Assembly (NCBI GenBank): GCA_011390345.1
Contig: JAABSP010000013.1
Location: forward strand, 16,680-80,679
DNA length: 64,000 nt
Direction: 5' to 3'
From: Desulfobacteraceae bacterium
GTDB lineage: Bacteria > Desulfobacterota > Desulfobacteria > Desulfobacterales > JAABSP01
In this document: positions 8,882-17,503 of the stretch, piece after piece
Numbering within the stretch: the first letter of the stretch is position 1
Layout of the letters: every line of letters starts with the position of its first letter
The notes under the pieces: generated by a model
The model's input: the letters and a program-made list of their open reading frames with translations, nothing else
Database searches by the model: none
Told to the model about the DNA's origin: nothing
Position numbers and translations under genes: made by a program

Positions 8882-10045
8882 GTGAACCCACAGCCCATAA
8901 AGCGCATCGGCCCATCAATGGTCATTCTCATCTCGGCTTTGCTCATGGCAGCCCTGCTCCTACCGCTGGGATGCGCATCCGCCCCTGATATCGCCTCCAC
9001 GGAAAAGCAAACCGGTGAACGGTATTCCGCAGATGAGATCCGCCGACAGACCGTAGACCAGCCCTTTCTGATCTCCGGCGACTATTTCAGGGAGCGGGAG
9101 CAGCAGCCCCAATGGGATCTTAATGAAATATTCTCCGACAGCAAATCGGATGAAAAGAGGGCTGATGCAGCCGAAGTAGCGGAGCCGGAAATTTCCCAAT
9201 CCCCGGAGCCGCAAAGGGCTCAGGAGAACATGGCATCTCCGCCGACGCCATCAACCGGAAGCATCCAGCCGGATACACCTCCCGCGGCTACGGCTCCGCC
9301 AGCAGCATCACGCCAGAAAGCCGAAGCTTTGGAAGCCGAAGCATTTGACCGGCCTCCGCTCACCATCGGACTCTTTTTCGATCCGGAGACCATTCCTGAT
9401 TCTGCTGCTGTGCGGGTGGATCATCTGATGTCGGCTGCTGCGGCCCAATCCGGGGCGATTCTGACCGATCAGGAAAAGATTCGGGAGGTGCTCTCCACCG
9501 TTGACTGCCTTTCCAGAAAGGATCTCGCCTGCGTGGCCCAAGCCCTCGCTATCTATCCCGGGGTGCGGATGCTTATCCTCTTCGAGGCCATCGAACTTCC
9601 GGAACGTCTTCCGGCAAAGGCGCTGATGCGGATGTCCCTGGTCGATACGGGCCTCTCCTATCGGTATCCTACTATAGAGATCACGCAGGATCTGGAGAAC
9701 GCAGAGGATCAGGACCGCTTTTTAACCGGAACCCTGATGCAGTTGACCGATTTTGCGATCCAGAAAAGCCGGTTGATGCCCTGGCACTGCCGGGCCTTCT
9801 CCCAAGATGGCGATACCTGGTTCATCACGGCCGGAAAGCGCTCCGGCCTCAAACCCGGGGATCGCCTCTCCGTCTCAACCTCGGGCCGCCTGGTGAAAAG
9901 CCCCACGGGTCTGCCGGCCGGCTGGCTCCCCGGTGATATCGAGGGGAAGGTGAAGATCACCCGGATCTTCGGTGACAATCTGGCCGCTTGTGAGCTGACG
10001 GAGGGACGGGGCCCCGAGCCGGAAGATATTCTGCTTTTCCCCTGA
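8882..10045 (+). CDS. Lipoprotein with a FlgT-like C-terminus
   Basis: A 387-residue lipoprotein. GTG 8882 is preceded by AGGAGG at 8871-8876. A signal peptide ends at a lipobox (LLPLGC). A Ser/Pro/Ala/Glu-rich spacer (about residues 70-150) leads to a folded part: a middle domain resembling those that bind or sense at the outer membrane, and a C-terminal domain with AGKRSGLKPGDRLSV and GKVKITRIFGDNLAACEL. The latter recalls the C-terminal FlgT domain of Vibrio flagellar basal-body proteins. No flagellar genes are adjacent, so the role is open. It converges with the histidine kinase. Confidence 0.65.
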   Translation: MNPQPIKRIGPSMVILISALLMAALLLPLGCASAPDIASTEKQTGERYSADEIRRQTVDQPFLISGDYFREREQQPQWDLNEIFSDSKSDEKRADAAEVAEPEISQSPEPQRAQENMASPPTPSTGSIQPDTPPAATAPPAASRQKAEALEAEAFDRPPLTIGLFFDPETIPDSAAVRVDHLMSAAAAQSGAILTDQEKIREVLSTVDCLSRKDLACVAQALAIYPGVRMLILFEAIELPERLPAKALMRMSLVDTGLSYRYPTIEITQDLENAEDQDRFLTGTLMQLTDFAIQKSRLMPWHCRAFSQDGDTWFITAGKRSGLKPGDRLSVSTSGRLVKSPTGLPAGWLPGDIEGKVKITRIFGDNLAACELTEGRGPEPEDILLFP

Positions 10046-10136
10046 ATCGGAAAAAGGAAGCCATCGGACAACCTAAGAGAATGGAGAACGAAAACAGGGG
10101 GTAGCCGGTGCTGCCGATCTTGGGTGCGGCTTTACC

Positions 10137-10922
10137 TCATCCGGCCCTTGGGTTTTCGGAAAATCTATCCGGATCTTGAGCCTGAGCCAGTGGAACCCGG
10201 ACCATGAATTGAGCCCCCGCGCCCTCGTCGCTCTTCAAGGTCAACTCTCCGGAAAGATCCTCCACCAGCGCCAGCACCCCGGCAAGCCCGAGGCCGTGGC
10301 CCCGGAGATGGCTCTCTTCCGGGGCCAGTTGAAAATACTGCTCAAAGATTTTTTCATGAAAGGCTTTGGGAATGCCGATCCCGTCATCGGACACCTGCAG
10401 CAGCAGGCCATCCGCTTTCACGGAAAGGCCGATGACCAGACGCTCTTTCCGGTACTTCAATCCATTGGTCAAAAGATTCCGGAAGATCTGGGTGGTCTTT
10501 GCCAGATCGATCCGGATCTCTTTTTCCCAGTCCCCATCTTCAACAGCAAGGATCGCGCGTTTTGCTTTAAGAACACGGGTGAGATCTCCAAGGCTGCCGC
10601 TCTTTGAAATCTGCTCCGAGAGTTCCGGATCGATAAGATCATAGACCTCGATAAGGCTGTTTCGGACGAATCCGGAGAGCCGGAGGGGGGTGAAACGGAC
10701 AAATCCCCATGTGGAACGGGCGATCTCCAGTGCATCGCCCACCAGGGTCTGGGAAAGGCGGATATTCCGCTGTGCCCGTAAAAGCGCCTTCTCCTGCTTT
10801 GGGGTGAGGGGTCCCAGGGTCTGCTGCCGATGGAGGAGCGATTCTATGGTGGCGCGGATCACAGAGAGTGGGACTTTGAGGTCGTGGATGAGAAGTTCGG
10901 TTCGGATTCGGTCCTTCTTCAT
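10137..10922 (-). CDS. Small soluble sensor histidine kinase
   Basis: A 261-residue kinase consisting almost only of the catalytic core. The H-box (LLIHDLKVPLSVIR) places the phospho-accepting His at residue 13. The ATP-binding domain has an N-box (NLLTNGLKYRKE), G1 (DDGIGIP), F-box (FEQYF) and G2 (GHGLGLAG). No membrane segment or PAS/GAF sensor is present, so the input must come from another protein or from truncation. AAGGAG precedes the ATG by 8 bases. No response regulator is adjacent. Confidence 0.88.
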   Translation of the reverse strand: MKKDRIRTELLIHDLKVPLSVIRATIESLLHRQQTLGPLTPKQEKALLRAQRNIRLSQTLVGDALEIARSTWGFVRFTPLRLSGFVRNSLIEVYDLIDPELSEQISKSGSLGDLTRVLKAKRAILAVEDGDWEKEIRIDLAKTTQIFRNLLTNGLKYRKERLVIGLSVKADGLLLQVSDDGIGIPKAFHEKIFEQYFQLAPEESHLRGHGLGLAGVLALVEDLSGELTLKSDEGAGAQFMVRVPLAQAQDPDRFSENPRAG

Positions 10923-11025
10923 CGGACGTTCTCCTTGTTGATATTTCCATTAAAACTAATGACTTATATCCATCTTTCCATGACTTTGCAATCCTTCATC
11001 GGCAAAGGAGAGGAGAGGATTCTGC

Positions 11026-11067
11026 AAAAGGAGAAGCGGCCTCCCTCACTCGGATGAAGGAGGCCGC
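11026..11067 (-). terminator. Terminator of the lipase/barrel operon
   Basis: GCGGCCTCC (11036-11044) and GGAGGCCGC (11059-11067) form a perfect 9-bp stem. On the minus strand it is followed by a T-rich stretch (complement of 11026-11035). It lies 31 bases past the lipase stop. Confidence 0.65.
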
Positions 11068-11097
11068 CGGTTTCATTGCGGAGAGATCAACAGATTT

Positions 11098-13884
11098 CTA
11101 TTGAAGGAAAAATGCACGGATCTGTTCCCATACAGCCGCATGCGCGGCCGAGACATAGGCCGGGTTCAGGTGCGGTCCGGCAACCGTATAGAAATCTATG
11201 TTGTCGGTCATCATGAAGCTGTGGCCCATCCAGTTCTTCTCCATGCGGGGCGCGCCGCCGTACATGTACCAGCCGGCCCCTGCCGGAACCGGATCTGAAA
11301 AATCCATCACCCGGTGAAGGGTTTCATGGCCGATGGTGATGGCCAGGATTTCATTGGAGATGTTCGGCACATAGGTATCCTGATATGCGCTCAGCAGCAG
11401 GGTCTTCTCCGCATCGACTCCGCGTGCCAGAAAGACGGGATCAGCCGGGTCGAGAATGGTCTGCGCCACCCCGAGAGCCACAAAATAGTCGAAGCTGTTC
11501 TTCTCCACCCCAAGGGCATCTGCCAGCCCCGCGATCTCCGGATTCGTGGCCTGATCCAAAAGGGCAGCGAAATCGGCCCCGCCCACAGCCATCGCGATCC
11601 GGTCTATATCCGCGATATTGTCTGCAACAAAGACCGATCCGATGATCGATCCAAAGGACTGGGAGATGAACCGGATGTTTGCCGGGATATCATCGGCATC
11701 GGTCACCTCCTCCCCCGGGAGATTGATATCCTCATCGCCATCGAGATTGAACAGCCCGGCCTTGAGGTTTCTCAGCAACAGGTTCATGTCGAAGTATGAC
11801 TGATAGAAGTTGAGCCGGGTGGCCGGCAGATTGGACGAGAAAAAGCCGTATCCGGAATCGGCTCCTTCTACGGTACGGGCGCCGTGAAGCGGCAGATCCA
11901 TCGCGATGACCGGTTCATCAAAGAGCGGCGCGATGGAGTGCGCATTCTCCTTGCGCTGGCCCAGACCGTGCAGGTAGATGGTCACGGTTCCGTCATACCC
12001 ATCAGGATTGTATAGCGTGTAGGGGACGGGGATCTGTTCCTGGGTCGGCGATTGAAGATCGACACTGATGAAGAACCCGGAGGCCGGCATATCGACTGCT
12101 GTCATGGGTGGAAGCATCTCCCGGATCGCCCCGTATTCGCTGGTGATGGTCAGCTCTCGGTCCGCAGTATAGGGCAGGTTGGGCGAATTTTTGATGAGAG
12201 CAGAGAGTTCATCCAGCGAGGTGATCCCCATTCCGGCTCCATAGGCCATGATCTTGCCGAAATCATCGCTGCTCAGGGTCCGGGCTGCGGTGGTGAAGGT
12301 GAACATGTGAAGCAGGTTTTTTGCGTCCACGCCGACTGTACGCAGCACCAGATTGGCCAGCGGCGCATATTTCCGGCGCAGAGGCTCCAGATCCGTGAGT
12401 TCTCCGGTCAGCGGCGCATCTCCCAGCAGTGCAGGATAGAGCGCCGGAGGCCGAACCATCAGGCCGTTGCCATCGGTCAACTGATCCAGGGTCTCGGGAT
12501 TCTCCGCCATCACATAGACAAGATAGGTGGCACCCGGAGAGAGAGGTTGAAGGGGGGAGATCTTTAAAAATTCATCCTCCTGGCGAACCTTGACCCGGGC
12601 ATCGTAGAAGAGATCGAAATGCTCCCGGAGGCTCTGCTGCAGCAGGGGCCAGTTGGCCGCGGGAAACTCGGCCAGCGCGGATAGCACGGCCGGCAGGATC
12701 TGATCCGGAGGGGTGGTCAGCGGATTCCCCAGATTCAGCCCCTGGAAGAGCGCACCCATGAGCATGTTGAGGTTGATCAGCCGGATGTTGTTTTTTAGGG
12801 CATTGGGGTCCAGTTGCACCGGTGCGGTCATCGGGATGGATATCGGTGTGTTGGGGCTGAACCCTCTCAGCTCCAGGGAATTGACCGCGGTATAAAAGGC
12901 AGCGCTCAGATCCGTGCCCTGAACCGGCAGGTCCACTGTCCCGCCGGTCTGTGCCCAGGCCAGATCATTGGGAAAGGGAATCTGCCGTGATGCCGGATCA
13001 AAGGCAAAGGCTGTGCCCGTAAGCATCCCGCCGACCTGGGCAAGGACCCCTTCATAGATCGGCAGAATATCGGCCTCTGTCACGGTTTGATCTTCGGGAA
13101 TCTGCATCAGAATCCCGCCGGCGGCCCTTGCCAGAATATTGGCGATACCGAATGCATCTCCGGCCAGTACCGTCTGGTCCTTTTCAATGGCATTGTCCAG
13201 CAGAACCGCGGCCGCGGCCATATAGATGGCCTCAGAAAGGCTCTGGTCATCCTTCAGATCCGTGCCCGGCTTGACAAGAATATCGGCCAGTTTGGCATAG
13301 ATCCGCATCTGGTTGTCTATTCCCCGGATGGCCGCGGGGGATTTTCGGGTCAGCAGATCGAGCACCGCCTCTGTGGCTTTTGCCAGTTGGAGAATTGCGC
13401 CATCTACGCCTGCAGGATCTGCAATGTCGGCATCATAGGAAGGGCCGATCTTCTCCCGCAGCTCGGGATTGAGCGCGACCAGTGTAGTGACGGGGGTGAT
13501 GTTTCTTGCGCCTTTAGGCGCGAGCATGGGAAGGGCCTCCATCTGATTGCCCCGGCTGTCTGTCACGGTTCCGCCGGAGACGAAGAGAACATAATCCCCA
13601 TAGGCCGGGGGAATGGTGAGGGTGAAAGATCCGGCCCCATCGGTTCTGGCCGGGATCTCTTTGGCGTCTGCGGCAAAGTTCCCCGTGCTGCCGGAGGTTA
13701 TCCGGTCTGCCAGCACCAGGGCATCTGCAACATAGGTCTGGGCTGCTCTTCCGAAGATCAGGGTCGGTTTCGGCTCCGGCTCCGGAACATACTCGGCATC
13801 GTCATCATCATCACCGCATCCGAAAAGAGCAAAAACCAAAACTGCCGCCAGTGCAAAGGCCAGCCATCTCCGCTTTTCGATCAT
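11098..13884 (-). CDS. Surface lipoprotein with alpha/beta-hydrolase domain (VolA-like lipase)
   Basis: A 928-residue lipoprotein: signal peptide, lipobox FALFGC, then an Asp run (GDDDDDAEY) as a lipoprotein linker. The N-terminal half resembles the N-terminal domain of bacterial 'virulence factor' lipases. The C-terminal third is an alpha/beta-hydrolase: VTIYLHGLGQ, then a nucleophile elbow SQSFG with Ser at about residue 743, and a late HETLHR that could supply the His. The overall plan matches VolA, the surface lysophospholipase of Vibrio cholerae. AGGAGGT precedes the ATG. It follows the barrel gene in one transcription unit, so it may free fatty acids for uptake. The substrate is inferred. 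Confidence 0.75.
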   Translation of the reverse strand: MIEKRRWLAFALAAVLVFALFGCGDDDDDAEYVPEPEPKPTLIFGRAAQTYVADALVLADRITSGSTGNFAADAKEIPARTDGAGSFTLTIPPAYGDYVLFVSGGTVTDSRGNQMEALPMLAPKGARNITPVTTLVALNPELREKIGPSYDADIADPAGVDGAILQLAKATEAVLDLLTRKSPAAIRGIDNQMRIYAKLADILVKPGTDLKDDQSLSEAIYMAAAAVLLDNAIEKDQTVLAGDAFGIANILARAAGGILMQIPEDQTVTEADILPIYEGVLAQVGGMLTGTAFAFDPASRQIPFPNDLAWAQTGGTVDLPVQGTDLSAAFYTAVNSLELRGFSPNTPISIPMTAPVQLDPNALKNNIRLINLNMLMGALFQGLNLGNPLTTPPDQILPAVLSALAEFPAANWPLLQQSLREHFDLFYDARVKVRQEDEFLKISPLQPLSPGATYLVYVMAENPETLDQLTDGNGLMVRPPALYPALLGDAPLTGELTDLEPLRRKYAPLANLVLRTVGVDAKNLLHMFTFTTAARTLSSDDFGKIMAYGAGMGITSLDELSALIKNSPNLPYTADRELTITSEYGAIREMLPPMTAVDMPASGFFISVDLQSPTQEQIPVPYTLYNPDGYDGTVTIYLHGLGQRKENAHSIAPLFDEPVIAMDLPLHGARTVEGADSGYGFFSSNLPATRLNFYQSYFDMNLLLRNLKAGLFNLDGDEDINLPGEEVTDADDIPANIRFISQSFGSIIGSVFVADNIADIDRIAMAVGGADFAALLDQATNPEIAGLADALGVEKNSFDYFVALGVAQTILDPADPVFLARGVDAEKTLLLSAYQDTYVPNISNEILAITIGHETLHRVMDFSDPVPAGAGWYMYGGAPRMEKNWMGHSFMMTDNIDFYTVAGPHLNPAYVSAAHAAVWEQIRAFFLQ

Positions 13885-13912
13885 GGTAAACCTCCTGTGT
13901 CTGAAATAATGA

Positions 13913-13943
13913 ATGCGCCCGTCCGGTTCCCGGGCGGGCGCAT
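13913..13943 (-). other. Intercistronic hairpin between barrel and lipase genes
   Basis: ATGCGCCCG(T)CCGG at 13913-13926 pairs over 14 bases (one G-U) with 13930-13943, leaving a 3-base loop. No T-run follows on either strand, so it is probably not a full terminator. It is better explained as an mRNA-stabilising or partial-attenuation structure giving more barrel than lipase. Confidence 0.6.
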
Positions 13944-13998
13944 AAAAGAATTAAAAAATTTTCAATGAAGTATCGATTCGAAATTCCAGATCAGTTCC

Positions 13999-16605
13999 CT
14001 AGAAGTTCCAGATCAGCTCCGCCGCGATGCGCATGGCGGTCTCGTCGCTGGCATGGCCGGTGAGGGCTTCGGTCACATCCTCGACAGCCTCTCCCGGAAA
14101 GAAGAAGGCGGCCTGACCCTTGATGAACATGTTCTTGCTCAAAGCCAGGGTCAGCTCGTTATCCCATTCCGTACCCACGAAGCCGGCATCCACCCGGGTG
14201 GCCCGGCGCTTTTTGCCGGAGGCAAGGGATTCCAGGGTGACGGGCTCCACCATGTTTGTGACGTAGAAATCCTCATTCCAACTGAAGAAGTTGAAATTGC
14301 TCCGGTAGATGAGGAAGATCTTGGGCCGCATGGTGAAGCCGAGGCTGGTCATGGTTAGGCCCGGGTTGTCACCCCGTCCGTTGCCGTTGCCCGCGAAGTT
14401 CTGGAGACCTCCCACGAAGACCGGTGTTCCGTTGCCGTAGAACTCCGGCACATAGCCGTAGAGCGCGGTTCCCAGCACGAAGTTGGTGTCACCGATGATG
14501 GTGTTCTCTCCGCCCCACATACCCGAGAAGCGCTGGGCGTTGGTGACCGCGGAATATCCGCTCAGGGTGTCGTCCGTGGAATCGTCATCGCCCGAGGTGT
14601 ACATTATCCCCAGATGGGGCTTCAGGCTCATCCAGCCCACGGTCTCCCCCAGCTCCAGGGCAATATCCGCTGCCAGGGCATAGGAGGAGATGTCGAAATC
14701 ATCATGTTCGATGGTGTGGACCCCGTTGTCGGTCCCTTTCAGGCCCGTGTTGTCCGCGGTACCGAACTTGTAGACGCCCTCGGTCATCAGCTCGAACATG
14801 CCGAACTTGCCCAGATAGTACGCGCCGATATTGTGGGAGTCGGTGGAGGGGATGTCCCCGTTGATGCCGGCATACTGATCCAGACCCGCATCTGCGGCCA
14901 TCGCGCCCAGCAGATCCCGGGCCGGAACATTGCGGATGCGGTCGTAGGCATAGAAGAAGCGGGCCTTGTTACCCTCGCTGAAGATGTAATCCATATAGCC
15001 GGCAATGAGATCCCGGTCCTCATCCACAGAGCCGTTATGATCGGCCGCATTGATCTGAAAATCGTTCTCCTCCAGTTTGAGCCAGGCCAGGGAGTAATAG
15101 ATGTCTCCGTTGTTGCCCTTGAGCCAGAAGCCGGCATTGTCATCGCCATAGACCATAGAGGCCGCCTCGATGATGTCCAGTCCCCAGACATCCCATCCGG
15201 CATGGAGCCGCAGATTCGGCACAAGCTCGATGCTGGCGTTGAGCCGCTCCAGTCCGAAGTTGCTGGCCGTGTCCACCTTGCCGCCCCGGTTGTCCACGGT
15301 GTCGGTGTCGATGGGCCGGTCGAACTCCAGTGCGCCGTAGAAGCTCCACTTCCGGTCCTTGGCCATCGCGTTGAAGTACATCTTGGTCTCGTTGCGGATG
15401 TAGCCGTCGTTGACGCTGCCGCTCTCATTTGAGTGGGTCTTTAAAAAAGTATCCGCGAGATAATAGGGGGAGAAGGCATCGACTCTGGCCTTGAGCACCG
15501 TTGCATAGGCCATGGCCTCCGCGATGGTGGCATTGGGATTGTCCCGCATGATCTTCAGGACCACGCCATCCACGATCTGACCCGCGCCGGCCACCAGTGC
15601 CGGGTCCGCATTGTCCCGGATCACGCCCTCTGCGGCATTGTCTGAAGCTTCCGCAGCCGACTGCACCACCACGGCCTGCGCGGCCGCCTCGGCTGCGGCA
15701 TCATTCCCGGCTGAAGCTGCGGCTACATAATCAGGATCGGAAAAGACATTCTTCACAGCCGCGCCGGCCTCAGCCCCCTGGGCCTCTGCAGCCTCGATGG
15801 CCGCATTCATCACATAGGGGGTGGCGATTTGGCTCGCAATGGCCTGTGCCTGTGCCTGATCTCCCGCGGCCACTGCGGCCTGATAATCCGGATTCGTCGC
15901 GATGGCGGCCAGGGCATCACCAGCCACTTCCGGATTCTGGGTCACGATGGCGGTCCGATAGGCATCGGCTGCGGCAGATGCTGCATCCAATGCCTGGATA
16001 TAGGTCTGTGCCGTGCTCATGCCGGCCAGTTGAGCTGCGGCCTCGGCAGCGCTCTGGATCTGGGCCGCACCCGCGGCCGCCTGTGCGATCTTCTGGGCCG
16101 TGGCCGGATCGGCCGAAGCTCCCAGCACCGCATCGGCATGGTAGAGGGAGTTGGCAAAATCTGCAAACGATGACCGAACCCCCCGATCCTCATTCAGTGC
16201 ATTGGCAAAGGTGGTGCGCGCGGTATTGACCTCCATTCCAGCATTGGCCGAATTATACGCGGTCCGGGCAAACAGCTTGAGGGGCTCAGTGTTGATAAAC
16301 CCATCCACATTGTCGCTGATGCCGAAATCCCAGTTCGACTCGGACGTGGGGATGAAGCGGACCGTAGCGCCGAAGCTCATCAGGATCTCCCGCTCGGTCT
16401 CGATGGAGATTCCGCCGGGGCCAAGCATCTTGTCCGGGTCCAGGTCCGTGGGGCCTGTAAGCACCTCTTCGGTGATGTCATCCACGATCCCCTTTTCTGC
16501 CTTGGGCGGCTCAGGGATCTTTGCCTCCTCTGCAAGAGCGACACCTGGTACCAGCAGGAGTACGGAAAGGAGTATGATACCTTTTGACCAAATTTCCTTC
16601 ATCAT
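13999..16605 (-). CDS. Outer-membrane beta-barrel protein with a long Ala-rich insertion
   Basis: An 868-residue exported protein. The start is ATG 16605 or 16602, chosen because a GGAGGA site lies just upstream; the frame is open 37 codons further without one. A Sec signal peptide ends at GVALAEE. Most of the protein alternates polar and aromatic residues like a porin and ends in Phe (AELIWNF), the classic barrel C-terminus. Residues of about 155-377 differ: they are extremely rich in Ala, Gln, Asp and Glu and should be helical, inserted between barrel strands. It is expressed from a promoter overlapped by a FadR-type palindrome and is followed by the lipase gene. A lipid or fatty-acid channel is an inference. 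Confidence 0.75.
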   Translation of the reverse strand: MMKEIWSKGIILLSVLLLVPGVALAEEAKIPEPPKAEKGIVDDITEEVLTGPTDLDPDKMLGPGGISIETEREILMSFGATVRFIPTSESNWDFGISDNVDGFINTEPLKLFARTAYNSANAGMEVNTARTTFANALNEDRGVRSSFADFANSLYHADAVLGASADPATAQKIAQAAAGAAQIQSAAEAAAQLAGMSTAQTYIQALDAASAAADAYRTAIVTQNPEVAGDALAAIATNPDYQAAVAAGDQAQAQAIASQIATPYVMNAAIEAAEAQGAEAGAAVKNVFSDPDYVAAASAGNDAAAEAAAQAVVVQSAAEASDNAAEGVIRDNADPALVAGAGQIVDGVVLKIMRDNPNATIAEAMAYATVLKARVDAFSPYYLADTFLKTHSNESGSVNDGYIRNETKMYFNAMAKDRKWSFYGALEFDRPIDTDTVDNRGGKVDTASNFGLERLNASIELVPNLRLHAGWDVWGLDIIEAASMVYGDDNAGFWLKGNNGDIYYSLAWLKLEENDFQINAADHNGSVDEDRDLIAGYMDYIFSEGNKARFFYAYDRIRNVPARDLLGAMAADAGLDQYAGINGDIPSTDSHNIGAYYLGKFGMFELMTEGVYKFGTADNTGLKGTDNGVHTIEHDDFDISSYALAADIALELGETVGWMSLKPHLGIMYTSGDDDSTDDTLSGYSAVTNAQRFSGMWGGENTIIGDTNFVLGTALYGYVPEFYGNGTPVFVGGLQNFAGNGNGRGDNPGLTMTSLGFTMRPKIFLIYRSNFNFFSWNEDFYVTNMVEPVTLESLASGKKRRATRVDAGFVGTEWDNELTLALSKNMFIKGQAAFFFPGEAVEDVTEALTGHASDETAMRIAAELIWNF

Positions 16606-16700
16606 TTTTCCTCCAGAATTTTTGCAAATCATTGTCAGACAAGAATATATTAACCGCCAAAGCGGAGTCAGAAGGGAGTCAGCCCGTCCATCCGATAGAA

Positions 16701-16720
16701 ATGAATGAATGTTCATTCAT
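16701..16720 (-). promoter_or_regulatory. FadR/TetR-type operator
   Basis: ATGAATGA-N4-TCATTCAT is a perfect palindrome. A further matching base pair gives AATGAATGAA/TTCATTCATT. It has the form of the site bound by TetR-family FadR of Bacillus (TGAATGA...TCATTCA). It begins 2 bases downstream of the -10 of the barrel promoter, so a bound repressor would cover the transcription start. No TetR gene lies in the window. Confidence 0.65.
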
Positions 16721-16722
16721 TC

Positions 16723-16752
16723 TGTTTATCAGGAAAAGTTGCCGCATGTCAA
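16723..16752 (-). promoter_or_regulatory. Promoter of the barrel-lipase operon
   Basis: On the minus strand TTGACA (16752-16747) is followed by 18 bases and TAAACA (16728-16723). GATAAA with a 16-base gap is an alternative -10. The -35 is perfect, the -10 is weak. The leader to the start codon is about 110 bases and contains the palindromic operator at its very beginning. Confidence 0.6.
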
Positions 16753-17036
16753 TCCGAAAATCACAATTATAATGGAAGAAGTCGAAAACGATTCCCTGGA
16801 ATCGCAATGAACACAAATTCAGTCCGGGAATCTGTCACATTTTTGTCTGCTCCTGTATCCTGTTTCCGATAACAAAGTTATCTATTCAAAAGGAAATTTA
16901 GTGACTGGTGAATCATTCAGTATCTAAATTTCCAATCATTGCCAATTACCACACCCGATTCATTATTGCAAGCCCTGTTTGCCACATTCCCGACGATCTG
17001 CAGGGGAGGACCCAAGGCTATGTTCGAACAAACTTT

Positions 17037-17065
17037 TTGCATCTATGGTCCGACAGTGCTATAGA
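17037..17065 (+). promoter_or_regulatory. Possible promoter of the two-component cluster
   Basis: TTGCAT (17037-17042), a 17-base spacer and TATAGA (17060-17065) lie 57 bases before the response-regulator start. Both boxes are imperfect. Confidence 0.3.
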
Positions 17066-17122
17066 AGAAGGGAACAATATACCATTCATATATTGAGAGT
17101 TCTTCAGCAGGAGATTCGAGGG

Positions 17123-17503
17123 ATGCCCAAGGTACTGATCGTAGATGATGAACCCCATATCCGGCAACTTCTGGAGCAGACCCTGGAGGATCTGGAGGAG
17201 GAGGGTGTCGAGCTGCTTCTGGCAGGGGATGGGAGAACGGCTTTCGATATCATCTGCCGGGATCGGCCCGAGCTGGTCTTTCTCGATGTGATGATGCCGG
17301 AGATGAGCGGGTTCGAGGTCTGCGAACGGGTGAAAAACGATTGCAGCATGAAAGGGATCTGCATCATCATGCTCACGGCCAAAGGACAGGAGTTTGACAA
17401 GGAGAAGGGGAGGGCTGCAGGGGCCGATCTGTACATGACCAAACCCTTTGATCCGGACGAGGTGCTGGAGAGAGCAAGAGAGGTTCTGGGACTGAAGCGA
17501 TGA
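17123..17503 (+). CDS. Single-domain response regulator
   Basis: A 126-residue receiver-only protein. The acidic pair sits in VLIVDDEP, the phospho-accepting Asp is residue 55 (VFLDVMMPE), followed by the conserved Thr (MLTAK) and Lys (MTKPFDP). The frame is open for 48 codons upstream, but ATG 17123 starts the receiver fold exactly and has AGGAG about 10 bases before it. There is no output domain, so it may act by protein contact or as a phosphorelay intermediate. The stop overlaps the next kinase start (ATGA), so the two are probably a pair. Confidence 0.92.
   Translation: MPKVLIVDDEPHIRQLLEQTLEDLEEEGVELLLAGDGRTAFDIICRDRPELVFLDVMMPEMSGFEVCERVKNDCSMKGICIIMLTAKGQEFDKEKGRAAGADLYMTKPFDPDEVLERAREVLGLKR

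Noticed and set aside
8727..8918. 63-codon minus-strand frame
   Set aside because: Overlaps the start and ribosome site of the well supported lipoprotein gene and lacks a start signal.
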